Positions 24,279 to 32,023 of a DNA stretch of 41,456 nucleotides are shown here, piece after piece; the stretch's first letter is position 1; each line of letters opens with the position of its first letter. Source of the DNA: Candidatus Sumerlaeia bacterium. Lineage in GTDB: Bacteria; Sumerlaeota; Sumerlaeia; SLMS01; JAHLLQ01. The stretch covers positions 1-41,456 of the forward strand of contig JAHCAW010000036.1 in the NCBI GenBank assembly GCA_019634695.1, in the 5' to 3' direction. The notes under the pieces were generated by a model that saw nothing but the letters and a program-made list of their open reading frames with translations, made no database searches and was not told where the DNA came from. Position numbers and translations under genes: made by a program.

Positions 24279-25142
24279 TCAGCGCCGCCGCCCTCCGGGG
24301 CAATCCGCAACGCTCTTGCCACCGCCCGCCGGGCCGACCGCGAGCACGCCGAACCATGCCCGACGACGCAGCCCGGGCAGGAGAGCAAACAAGATGCGGT
24401 CCAGTCGCAGCAGCACGCCCTCGGCAATCCGGAATGCCGCGGGCAGCGGTACGAGGAACTGAAACACTCCCGCGAAGAATCCGAGGAAATGGAACGCCCG
24501 GAAGCCCAGCCGCCGGCGCGGTGGCTGGCGGGTGGCGGCGCGGAACGGATGGGCAAGGGTGCGGAACTCGCCCGGGCCGAAGTAGGTGGTGATTTCGCGC
24601 CAGATGGCCGGTGCGGCGAGCCGGCGATAGAGGTTCACGAACGGATTGCGGCGCATGGGCTCGATGAAGGCGGCCCGGCCCTCGGGGCGCAGGACCCGGG
24701 CGCACTCGGCGGCCGACTCGCCCAGGCGCGTGTGGATCAGCACGCTCTTGGAGAAGAGGCGATCCAGCGAGGCGTCGGCGAAGGGCAGATGCTCGGCGGA
24801 GGCGACCACCAGATCGACGCGGTCTGCCAGGCCGAGGCGCTCGAGGTTGGCGCGGGCGCGCTGGAGGCGGGGCAGGCTGATGTCGGCGATGGTGACCCGC
24901 GCGCCCCGGCGGCAGAACAGGACGGCGGCCAGGGCGAGCCCGCCGCCGATGTCGAGCACGCGGGCGCCGGCCAGTGGCTCGAGTTGGTCCATGGCCCAGA
25001 CGACGTCGGCGGTCTCGAACAGGGAAATCTGGCGATCGAGCGCGGCGGGCTGGCCGTCGCGGGTCAGGTTCTGGGCGTCGAGCGTGACTTCCCAGTGGCG
25101 GCGGTTGCGCGCCCAGCGACCTGTGCTCTCAACTCCCGTCAT
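24279..25142 (-). CDS. Class I SAM-dependent methyltransferase
   Basis: A protein of 287 residues. The Methyltransf_11-type core shows ARVLDIGGGLALAAVLF (motif I), VTIADIS (acidic end of strand 2), DLVVASAEHLPFADASLDRLFS (motif II) and LRPEGRAAFIEPMRRN (post-motif). The C-terminal 90 residues are basic and hydrophobic (FRAFHFLGFFAGVFQFLVPLP), suggesting membrane contact and perhaps a lipid or quinone-like acceptor. ATG 25142 has GAGGAGAG seven bases upstream, so the long open frame before it is not coding. It is the first gene of an operon with the antiporter and is divergent from ppk. Confidence 0.88.
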   Translation of the reverse strand: MTGVESTGRWARNRRHWEVTLDAQNLTRDGQPAALDRQISLFETADVVWAMDQLEPLAGARVLDIGGGLALAAVLFCRRGARVTIADISLPRLQRARANLERLGLADRVDLVVASAEHLPFADASLDRLFSKSVLIHTRLGESAAECARVLRPEGRAAFIEPMRRNPFVNLYRRLAAPAIWREITTYFGPGEFRTLAHPFRAATRQPPRRRLGFRAFHFLGFFAGVFQFLVPLPAAFRIAEGVLLRLDRILFALLPGLRRRAWFGVLAVGPAGGGKSVADCPGGRRR

Positions 25143-25464
25143 GTCAGGACTCTCCTCGGCTGGGCGGATATCCCCAGCTTCCGCTTCCCGCGGATTCCCT
25201 TGCGCGGGTGGGCCGGGCTGGGTCACGCTGGGCGAACGGTTGCTCCCGGGACAGTGCCCCCTGACTGGGACCGGATGCAACCGGGCACAAGCGCGACGTG
25301 ACCGGCCGGACGCGGCCGAGCCGTCGACGGCCGGGCTCTCTCCCGCTTTCCCACCCGCCGCCGAGCTCACCTTCTCGTCCACCGGCAGTGGACGAACGCT
25401 CGGCGGGGCACTCGCTGCCCGCTCCGTTCTCCCTCGTCACACCACGAACCCGAGGCATGTCCCC
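25143..25464. promoter_or_regulatory. 322-bp divergent control region between methyltransferase and ppk, with a hairpin
   Basis: This is the only place for the promoters of both the minus-strand methyltransferase/antiporter operon and ppk. I see no confident -35/-10 pair. A clear inverted repeat, TCGTCCAC-CGGCA-GTGGACGA (25375-25395), lies about 70 bases before the ppk start and could be an operator or a leader hairpin. The rest is GC-rich with no other obvious structure. Confidence 0.4.
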
Positions 25465-27741
25465 ATGGGATTCCGGGACGCGAAACACTTCATCGACCGC
25501 GAGCTCTCCTGGCTCGCGTTCAACATGCGGGTGATGGAGGAGGCGCTCGACGCCACCACGCCCCTTCTCGAGCGGCTCAAGTTTCTGGGCATCGTCGCGA
25601 CGAACCTCGACGAGTTCTTCATGATCCGCATCTCGGGCGTGCAGGAGCAGATGCGCTCGGAGGTGCGCCGGCGCAGTCTGGCCGGCCTGACCCCGGCGAT
25701 GCAGTACCGGCAACTCCACGAGGAGTGCCATCGCCAGTTCGACCTGATGTACAAGTGCTACCGGGAGGAGATCGTTCCGGCGCTGGAGGCGCACAAGATC
25801 GTCGTCCAGAATCCGGCGACGCTGTCGAGCCGCGCGCGCAAGGAACTGCGCGAGCGCTTCGAGCGCGAGATCTATCCGGTGCTGACGCCGCTGGCGGTGG
25901 ACTCCGGGCACCCGTTCCCGCGGCTCAAGGGATTGTCGCTCAACATCATCGTGCGGCTGGAAGGAAAGCGCAAGTCGCGCGGCGGCGAGCCGCTGGTCGC
26001 CATCGTGCAGGTGCCGTCGGTGCTGCCGCGGCTTGTCGAGGTGCCGCCCGGTCGCGACCGCGCGCGCTTCGTTCTGCTCGAGGACTTCATCCTCGCCCAT
26101 CTGGACAGCCTGTTCCCCGGCATGAAGGTGATCGAGGCGGCCCCGTTCCGCATCACGCGCGACGCGGACATCGAGTACCGCGAACTCGAAGCCGACGATC
26201 TGCTCAAGTACATCGAGACGGAAATTCGCGAGCGCGAGCGCGGCTCGGCCGTGCGCCTGACGATCGACGACCGCGCCTCCGACATCCTGACGACTTTCCT
26301 GATGACCAACCTGTTCCTCACCACCGAGCAGGTCTATCGCGTCAAGGGGCCGCTGGCGCTCAACGAGCTGTCGGCCATCTGGAAGATGGAAGGCCTGGAC
26401 CACCTGAAGGAAGAGCCCTTCGCGCCGGCGGTGCGCCGGCCGCTCAAGGGCGCGGGCAGCGTCTTCGGCAAGATTCGCAAGGGCGACGTGCTGCTGCACC
26501 ATCCCTACGAGTCCTTCGCGCCGGTGGTGGAGTTCATCAGTGCCGCGGCCGTCGATCCCGGTGTGCTGGCCATCAAGCAGACGCTGTACCGCACGAGCGG
26601 CGACTCGCCGATCCTGCGCTCGCTCATCGAGGCGGCCGAGAACGGCAAGCAGGTGACGGCGCTCGTCGAGCTCAAGGCACGCTTCGACGAGGAGAACAAT
26701 ATCGTCTGGGCGCGGCAGCTCGAAGAGGCCGGCGTGCATGTCGTCTACGGGCTCGTCGGCCTCAAGACGCACAGCAAGGTCGCGCTCGTCGTCCGGCAGG
26801 AGCAGCACGGCATTCGACGCTACGTGCACCTGAGCACGGGCAACTACAACCCGACGACCGCGCGCATCTACACCGACATCGGGCTGTTCACCTGCGACAA
26901 GGGCTTCGCCGACGACGCGTCCGAGTTGTTCAACCTGCTCACGGGCTACGCGCGCTCGCCCAAGTGGGAGCGCATGATCGTGGCTCCCGACGACCTGCGC
27001 GACCGCACGGTGGCCCTCATCAACGACGAGCGCGAGAAGGCCGAGAAGGGGCAGCCCGCCCGCATCCGCGCCAAGATGAACTCGCTCGTCGATCCCGAGA
27101 TCATCGTCGAACTCTACCGCGCCAGTTGCGCCGGCGTCCAGATCGAGCTCTGCATCCGCGGCGTCTGCTGCCTGCGCCCGGGCATCAAGGGCATCAGCGA
27201 GAACATCCGCGTCTGGTCGATCGTCGACCGCTTCCTCGAACACAGCCGCATCTTCATCTTCGGCGAAGACCCCGACGCAAAGGTCTTCCTGTCGTCGGCG
27301 GATTGGATGGACCGCAACATGGACCGGCGGATCGAGGTGATGTACCCGGTGCTGGATACAGCGGCCCGTCGTCGCGTCATCGACGAGATCTACGCCGCGT
27401 GCGCCAAGGACAACGTGAAGACCCGCTTGCTGGGCAGCGACGGGCGCTATCGCCGCGTGCGTCCCAAGGCGGGGGAGACACCGTTCCGCTGCCAGGTGGA
27501 ACTGCTCGAACTCGAGGAGCAGCTTCAGCTTCAGGAGAAGTGGGACGTGTCGCTGGTGAAGACGAAGTCGGACGCGCCGATGTCGCTCGCCCAGGCGACG
27601 CTGGCTCCCGGACCGGCAAAGAAGGAGAAGAAGGACGGCAAGAAGCAACGCGGCAAGTCGTCCGCTCTGCCGACCCGCGCCGACAACGCGGCCGAGGAAT
27701 CCGCAAACGACGCGGGGGTCCTGCAGGAAGTGAAGAACTGA
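25465..27741 (+). CDS. ppk: Polyphosphate kinase 1
   Basis: A protein of 758 residues, slightly longer than the usual ~690. It polymerises the gamma-phosphate of ATP into inorganic polyphosphate. The four PPK1 domains run in order: N-terminal helical domain (FIDRELSWLAFNMRVMEEA), head domain (YPVLTPLAVDSGHPFP), and two PLD-like catalytic domains. The two essential histidines are His436 in KTHSKVALV, by family analogy the phosphorylated residue, and His593 in LEHSRIFIFGED; HLSTGNYNPTTARIYTDIGLFT lies between. A Lys/Ala-rich tail of about 65 residues (EKKDGKKQRGKS) extends past the core. ATG 25465 has GAGG nine bases upstream; the long upstream open frame is not conserved. No ppx is adjacent. 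Confidence 0.95.
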   Translation: MGFRDAKHFIDRELSWLAFNMRVMEEALDATTPLLERLKFLGIVATNLDEFFMIRISGVQEQMRSEVRRRSLAGLTPAMQYRQLHEECHRQFDLMYKCYREEIVPALEAHKIVVQNPATLSSRARKELRERFEREIYPVLTPLAVDSGHPFPRLKGLSLNIIVRLEGKRKSRGGEPLVAIVQVPSVLPRLVEVPPGRDRARFVLLEDFILAHLDSLFPGMKVIEAAPFRITRDADIEYRELEADDLLKYIETEIRERERGSAVRLTIDDRASDILTTFLMTNLFLTTEQVYRVKGPLALNELSAIWKMEGLDHLKEEPFAPAVRRPLKGAGSVFGKIRKGDVLLHHPYESFAPVVEFISAAAVDPGVLAIKQTLYRTSGDSPILRSLIEAAENGKQVTALVELKARFDEENNIVWARQLEEAGVHVVYGLVGLKTHSKVALVVRQEQHGIRRYVHLSTGNYNPTTARIYTDIGLFTCDKGFADDASELFNLLTGYARSPKWERMIVAPDDLRDRTVALINDEREKAEKGQPARIRAKMNSLVDPEIIVELYRASCAGVQIELCIRGVCCLRPGIKGISENIRVWSIVDRFLEHSRIFIFGEDPDAKVFLSSADWMDRNMDRRIEVMYPVLDTAARRRVIDEIYAACAKDNVKTRLLGSDGRYRRVRPKAGETPFRCQVELLELEEQLQLQEKWDVSLVKTKSDAPMSLAQATLAPGPAKKEKKDGKKQRGKSSALPTRADNAAEESANDAGVLQEVKN

Positions 27742-27892
27742 CACGATTTCGGGGATTTTGCGACTGTCCACGGACGAGCTGTCCCGGGTGGCGGGCTGTA
27801 CCAGTCGCTGGCGCAACCCCTTCGGGATTGTAATGGATATTGCCTTTTTCCCAGGGTGGCCTCGTTCCTCGGCAACCCCGGGTTAGTGGACG

Positions 27893-27909
27893 GAACCTCT
27901 TCGAGGTTC
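27893..27909. terminator. Hairpin in the convergent gap after ppk
   Basis: GAACCTC and GAGGTTC pair perfectly around TTC. The hairpin lies between the stops of ppk and the facing minus-strand gene, so it could end transcription from either side. No T-tract is present on either strand. Confidence 0.4.
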
Positions 27910-27936
27910 TCCAGCCCTTCTGTCGCCGCTCGCGGC

Positions 27937-28863
27937 CTATCGCAGGCGCTCGATCTCCATGTCGATGACGTCGAGGTCGAACTCGTCCTCGCGGCCTTGG
28001 ACGATGCCGAAGACGATCTTGCGGACGCGTGCATCGCGGGGTTCGTAGCCGCGGGCGTACAGCGCGGTCATCTCCTTGGTGGCCATCAGGGCCACCGCCT
28101 TGGGCGAGAAGACGAGCACCTCGTAGTAACCCTCGCGCTGGACGTTCGTGAAGGTGCCGTCCTCGAAGGTGGCGGAGTTGAGGAACTGGCGCGCGTTCTT
28201 GTCGGGGTTGACGTGCTTGTACTCGACGCGGATGCCGTAGCGCGTGAGGACGGGCTTGATGGCCTCGGGGGGATAGCCCTTGAAGTCGAACGTGCGGATG
28301 ACGCCGGCCTTGCCGCCGTCGGTGTTGAGGAGGAACTCGCGGCCGGCCGACTCGATGGCCAGGCGGTTGATGTCGGCCTTCAGGTCGGTCTGGCTGGCGT
28401 CGAGGCGTTCGCCGTAGCGCGTGACCTGTTCGCGCAGGGCCTCGACGAGTTGTCGGTCGCCTTCGGTTTCGGGGCGCCATGCGGCCAGTGTCGAGGATCT
28501 CGAACGCACGGCTGCGAGCACCGTCTCGGGCGCGCGCAAAGCCTCGGCCAGCGGCGCGTTCTCGGACGGATTGGCGCTCGTGGCGGCAACCTCGGAGAGT
28601 TCGGGGACGATGGGTTCGACGACTTCCTGCGGGGCCGGCTCGACGATCTCGGGCGGAGGAGGGACCGGACGGAAGACGATGCGCGTGACCGGGTCATTGG
28701 CGATCGGACGCACCGGTTGGTACACTGTGACGACCAGCCATGCGTAGGAGGCGATGCCGACGGCAAGGGCGACGAGGGCGCCGCCGTGGCGCTCGGCCCA
28801 AGTGGTCGGGTCCACCGGGCCGGTCGAGGGCAGCAATTCGTCGAAGAGACTTGCGAGCGACAC
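27937..28863 (-). CDS. Single-pass membrane protein with Pro-rich linker, unknown function
   Basis: A protein of 308 residues, not recognised. It starts at GTG 28863, supported by AGGAG eight bases upstream. One hydrophobic segment (GGALVALAVGIASYAWLVVTVY, about 27-48) is followed by a Pro/Glu/Val-rich stretch of the PPPPEIVEPAPQEVVEPIVPEL type, which resembles the linkers of TonB- or pilus-assembly-like proteins that span the periplasm. The C-terminal 170 residues are an alpha/beta domain with DFKGYPPEAIKPVLTRYGIRVEYKHVN and GYYEVLVFSPKAVALMATKEM. It is the second gene after the FecR-pseudopilin hybrid, 58 bases downstream, so the two may form part of one envelope structure. Confidence 0.7.
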   Translation of the reverse strand: MSLASLFDELLPSTGPVDPTTWAERHGGALVALAVGIASYAWLVVTVYQPVRPIANDPVTRIVFRPVPPPPEIVEPAPQEVVEPIVPELSEVAATSANPSENAPLAEALRAPETVLAAVRSRSSTLAAWRPETEGDRQLVEALREQVTRYGERLDASQTDLKADINRLAIESAGREFLLNTDGGKAGVIRTFDFKGYPPEAIKPVLTRYGIRVEYKHVNPDKNARQFLNSATFEDGTFTNVQREGYYEVLVFSPKAVALMATKEMTALYARGYEPRDARVRKIVFGIVQGREDEFDLDVIDMEIERLR

Positions 28864-28921
28864 CAGCCGTGCTCCTTGAACAACCTCGCGGCGTGTCGGT
28901 CGTGGCGACGGAAGCGGGCCG

Positions 28922-30289
28922 TCAGTACCGGCCCGTCACGGTCGGCCGCAGGCTCTCGATCTGGTAGTAGAGGACCATCTCGGTGACGTCGGCCGACGGG
29001 TCGCCCTGATTGTCGATGTTGTCCTCGCCGGTGCTGTAGACGATCCCGACGATGTTGTCTGCCTGGCCGGTACGGCGGGTCAGGTAGCGCATCGGGCGTC
29101 CCCAACTGTCGAGCGGTGGCAGCAGGCCCTTGATGTACGGGCCCTTCCATCCGTTCCACTGGCCGGTGTTCTGGCGCAGCACCGAGAAGGCCTCCTCGGT
29201 GCTGGGCACATGGCCGGTGTCTTCCGCGAATCGCAGGAAGCCTTCGGCGATCGTGCGCAGGTAGCCCTGCAGGTCGTTGATCGAAACCAGATTGGAGAGC
29301 GGATCGACTTCGCCGGGCATCGCGGTGCGGTCCATGCGGAACCACCAGTCGGCCTCGAGCGAATCCCACTCGACGTCCTCGCGACGCACCTGACGCGTCA
29401 GCGCCAGCGGCTCGGTGATCGCACCGTCGGGACGCACGACCAGCATCTGGCCCGCCTCGATGATCGTGCGCGCCTGTGCCACGCGCGACGTGACCGGCAG
29501 GCTGCCCTCGACGACGGCGACGTGATAGCCGCGATCCAGCGCGTCGGCCACGCGGAACACGCCGCCCCGGCTTCGCAGTTCCGCGTTGGTGGTCAGCAAC
29601 ACGACGCCATTGCCGGACGATTCGGCGACCTCGACCCAGACGCTGCCGCGCCGCAGTTCAATGACCGACTGCGTCGGCACGGACTCGACCAACCGAATCG
29701 AGGAGTGCGGCGACACGCGCACGACGTCGCGGCCGTTCTTGAGCACAATCCGCGCACCGCTGTCGGCCGTCGTCAGCTCGGCGCCGGAACGCAGCGACGT
29801 CTCTTCGGAGACCTGCTGCATCGGGGCATCGGGCTGGATCGAGACGGAGACGAGCCGCTCGGCGGGAATCGAATAGAGCACCGCGTCCCAGGCGAAGGGG
29901 ACGTTCGGGCGCGCGACGACCGGGCGTTGCGCCATGGGCTCGGGTGTGGGTGCGGGCGTGGGAATCGCCACCGAGACGGAGCCGTTGGTGGAGGGAGGCG
30001 CACCGAAAGGATTCCCGCCGGTGCTGCCGAACGGGTTGCCACCCGTTGTGGTGCCGAACGGCGAGCCACTACCCGGACCCGACGAGCGGCGAATCTCCTT
30101 GATGTCCAGACGACGGAACCGCAGGTCGCCGTAGTCCTTGGTTCGAATGGTGACGGTGTCGGCGGTCTCGGCGACAATGTCGCCTTCGACGCGTTTGCCC
30201 GAAAGGGTCACCAACGAATCGGCCACGGCGACCGACGTGATGGTCAACGCCGCCAGCAGGGAAGTGCCGAGTATCTTGTTCCACCTCAC
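28922..30289 (-). CDS. Exported hybrid: FecR-like domain joined to type II secretion pseudopilin (GspG-like) domain
   Basis: A protein of 455 residues from GTG 30289, which has GGAG eight bases upstream and gives a clean signal peptide (MRWNKILGTSLLAALTITSVAVA). An ATG at 30340 is the alternative. After the signal come a short beta-domain (VTLSGKRVEGDIVAETADTV), a Gly/Pro linker with repeated GGNPFG units, and a FecR-like region (about 155-300: SLRSGAELTTADSGARIVL, SIRLVESVPTQSVIELRRGSVWVEV). The C-terminus (about 350-445) matches the T2SSG globular domain: GPYIKGLLPPLDSWGRPMRYL and VYSTGEDNIDNQGD. A normal pseudopilin starts with a prepilin leader and helix, which this protein lacks. The pairing suggests an envelope sensor or periplasmic scaffold, not a pilus subunit. 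Confidence 0.82.
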   Translation of the reverse strand: MRWNKILGTSLLAALTITSVAVADSLVTLSGKRVEGDIVAETADTVTIRTKDYGDLRFRRLDIKEIRRSSGPGSGSPFGTTTGGNPFGSTGGNPFGAPPSTNGSVSVAIPTPAPTPEPMAQRPVVARPNVPFAWDAVLYSIPAERLVSVSIQPDAPMQQVSEETSLRSGAELTTADSGARIVLKNGRDVVRVSPHSSIRLVESVPTQSVIELRRGSVWVEVAESSGNGVVLLTTNAELRSRGGVFRVADALDRGYHVAVVEGSLPVTSRVAQARTIIEAGQMLVVRPDGAITEPLALTRQVRREDVEWDSLEADWWFRMDRTAMPGEVDPLSNLVSINDLQGYLRTIAEGFLRFAEDTGHVPSTEEAFSVLRQNTGQWNGWKGPYIKGLLPPLDSWGRPMRYLTRRTGQADNIVGIVYSTGEDNIDNQGDPSADVTEMVLYYQIESLRPTVTGRY

Positions 30290-30513
30290 GATTCGTCGCT
30301 CCAGAGGCCCAAAGCGGCCCGCGAATCCAACCCGCTCCATCCCAGTCCCGGCAGTGCGCCCCCGTCAAGGGATTCACGGCCGGATGTCACGGTCCCGATG
30401 TCAAGCGCGGCCAACCTGCGTGTCGGTCCGACGCGGAACAACGGGAAAACACCCGGGGCGCCCCACCGCGCCCTCTTGTCGGACAGGCGCTGTCGTCCCC
30501 GGGTTCCCTTGCG

Positions 30514-31914
30514 TCAGATGTGGATGGCAACGCCGGCCGCCGCGGCCGCCGCTTCCATCATCGCCTCCGACATGGTCGGGTGGGCGTGGATCGTTCCGTG
30601 GATGTCGTCCAGCGTGGCCTCCAAGGCCTTGGCCAGCCCCAGCTCGGCGATCATCTCGGTGGCTTCCGCGCCGACGATGTGCGCGCCCAGAATCTCGCCG
30701 TAGCGCGCGCCGAACAGGATCTTCACCATGCCCTCGGCTTCGCCCGAGGCGACCGCCTTGCCCGAGGCTCGGAAGGGGAACTTGCCGACCTTGTACTCCA
30801 GGCCCTGCGCCTTGCACTTCTCCTCGGTGAGTCCCACGCTGGCGACCTGCGGCTGGCAGTACGTGCAGCCCGGAATGTTGTCGTAGTTGATCGGGTGCGG
30901 GTCGTGACCGGCCAGCGCCTCGACGCACACGACCGCTTCGGCCGAGGCGACGTGCGCCAACCACGGCGGCCCGATCACATCGCCGATTGCGTAGAAGCCC
31001 TCGACGTTCGTGCGGCAGAAGCGGTCCACCTTGATGTGGTTGCGCTCGACCGCGATGCCGACCTGCTCAAGGCCGATGTTGGCAATGTTGCCCTGCACGC
31101 CGATGGCCATCAGGCACTTGTCCGCCTTCACGGTCTCGGGCTTGCCGTCCTTGCCCTTGCGGAAGGTCACCTCGACGCCGCCGCCGACCTTCTGGACGCC
31201 GTCGACGAAGGCCTCGGTGCGGATGTCCACGCCGCGGTGCTTGAGCGACTTGTGAACGACGGCCGAAATCTCGCGGTCCTCGATCGGCAGGATGGAGTCC
31301 TGCGCCTCGAGCACCGTCACCTTCGTGCCCAGCACCGAGTAGAAGTAGGCGAACTCGATGCCGATGGCGCCGGCGCCGATGACGACCATCGACTTCGGGC
31401 ACTGGCCCAGGAACATCGCTTCCTTGCTGCTGATGATGAACTCGTGGTCGAACTCGACGCCGGGGATCGCGCGCGGGCGGGCGCCGGTGGCGATGATGAT
31501 GTGCTTGCCCTCGATGTCGCGCCGGCCGTCGGCGGTCTCGACGCGCACCTTGCCCGGGGCGATGATCTTGGCCACGCCGTAGATCGGCGTCACCTTGTTC
31601 TTCTTCATCAGGAAATCGACACCGGAGGCCATCTTGTCGGCCACCCGCCGGCTGCGCTCGACGATCTTCTTGAAGTCAAAGCGGATGTTGTCGCACTCGA
31701 TGCCCCACTCGGCGCCGTTCTTGAGGTGGTCGTAGAGTTCGGCGTTCTTGAGCAGTGCCTTGGTGGGGATGCAGCCCCAGTTCAGGCAGATGCCGCCGAG
31801 GCGGTCGCGGTCGATCACGGCGGTCTTGAAGCCGAGCTGCGAGGCGCGGATCGCGGCGACGTAGCCGCCCGGGCCGCCTCCGATCACCACGACGTCGAAG
31901 GAGGAGGATGCCAT
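30514..31914 (-). CDS. lpdA: Dihydrolipoyl dehydrogenase
   Basis: A protein of 466 residues, standard length. It reoxidises dihydrolipoamide of 2-oxoacid dehydrogenase or glycine-cleavage complexes with NAD+. The FAD dinucleotide fold starts at VVVIGGGPGGYVAAI, the redox-active disulfide is in GGICLNWGCIPTK, the NAD-binding repeat is VVIGAGAIGIEFAYFY, FAD site two is FYAIGDV, and the C-terminal dimer domain holds the HPTMSEA helix whose His-Glu pair protonates the active site. ATG 31914 is preceded by GGAG; the longer upstream open frame is not conserved. No E1 or E2 subunit is adjacent. PBP2 lies upstream on the same strand, separated by a strong hairpin. Confidence 0.95.
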   Translation of the reverse strand: MASSSFDVVVIGGGPGGYVAAIRASQLGFKTAVIDRDRLGGICLNWGCIPTKALLKNAELYDHLKNGAEWGIECDNIRFDFKKIVERSRRVADKMASGVDFLMKKNKVTPIYGVAKIIAPGKVRVETADGRRDIEGKHIIIATGARPRAIPGVEFDHEFIISSKEAMFLGQCPKSMVVIGAGAIGIEFAYFYSVLGTKVTVLEAQDSILPIEDREISAVVHKSLKHRGVDIRTEAFVDGVQKVGGGVEVTFRKGKDGKPETVKADKCLMAIGVQGNIANIGLEQVGIAVERNHIKVDRFCRTNVEGFYAIGDVIGPPWLAHVASAEAVVCVEALAGHDPHPINYDNIPGCTYCQPQVASVGLTEEKCKAQGLEYKVGKFPFRASGKAVASGEAEGMVKILFGARYGEILGAHIVGAEATEMIAELGLAKALEATLDDIHGTIHAHPTMSEAMMEAAAAAAGVAIHI

Positions 31915-31984
31915 GAGGGGGAGAACTCCTGGGGGAGTGAGGTGGGGCGGGGCGCGGGGCGCCCGGCGCCGACGCGCGCGACTC

Positions 31985-32008
31985 GACCCCCCGACGCCCC
32001 GGGGGGTC
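31985..32008 (-). terminator. Strong hairpin between PBP2 and lpdA
   Basis: GACCCCCCG and CGGGGGGTC form a perfect 9-bp GC-rich stem with a six-base loop, 15 bases after the PBP2 stop on the minus strand. The stem is very stable but no T-tract follows, so it may be a terminator, a transcript-end stabiliser or a pause site. Confidence 0.45.
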
Positions 32009-32023
32009 AAGCAGCACCCGGTT

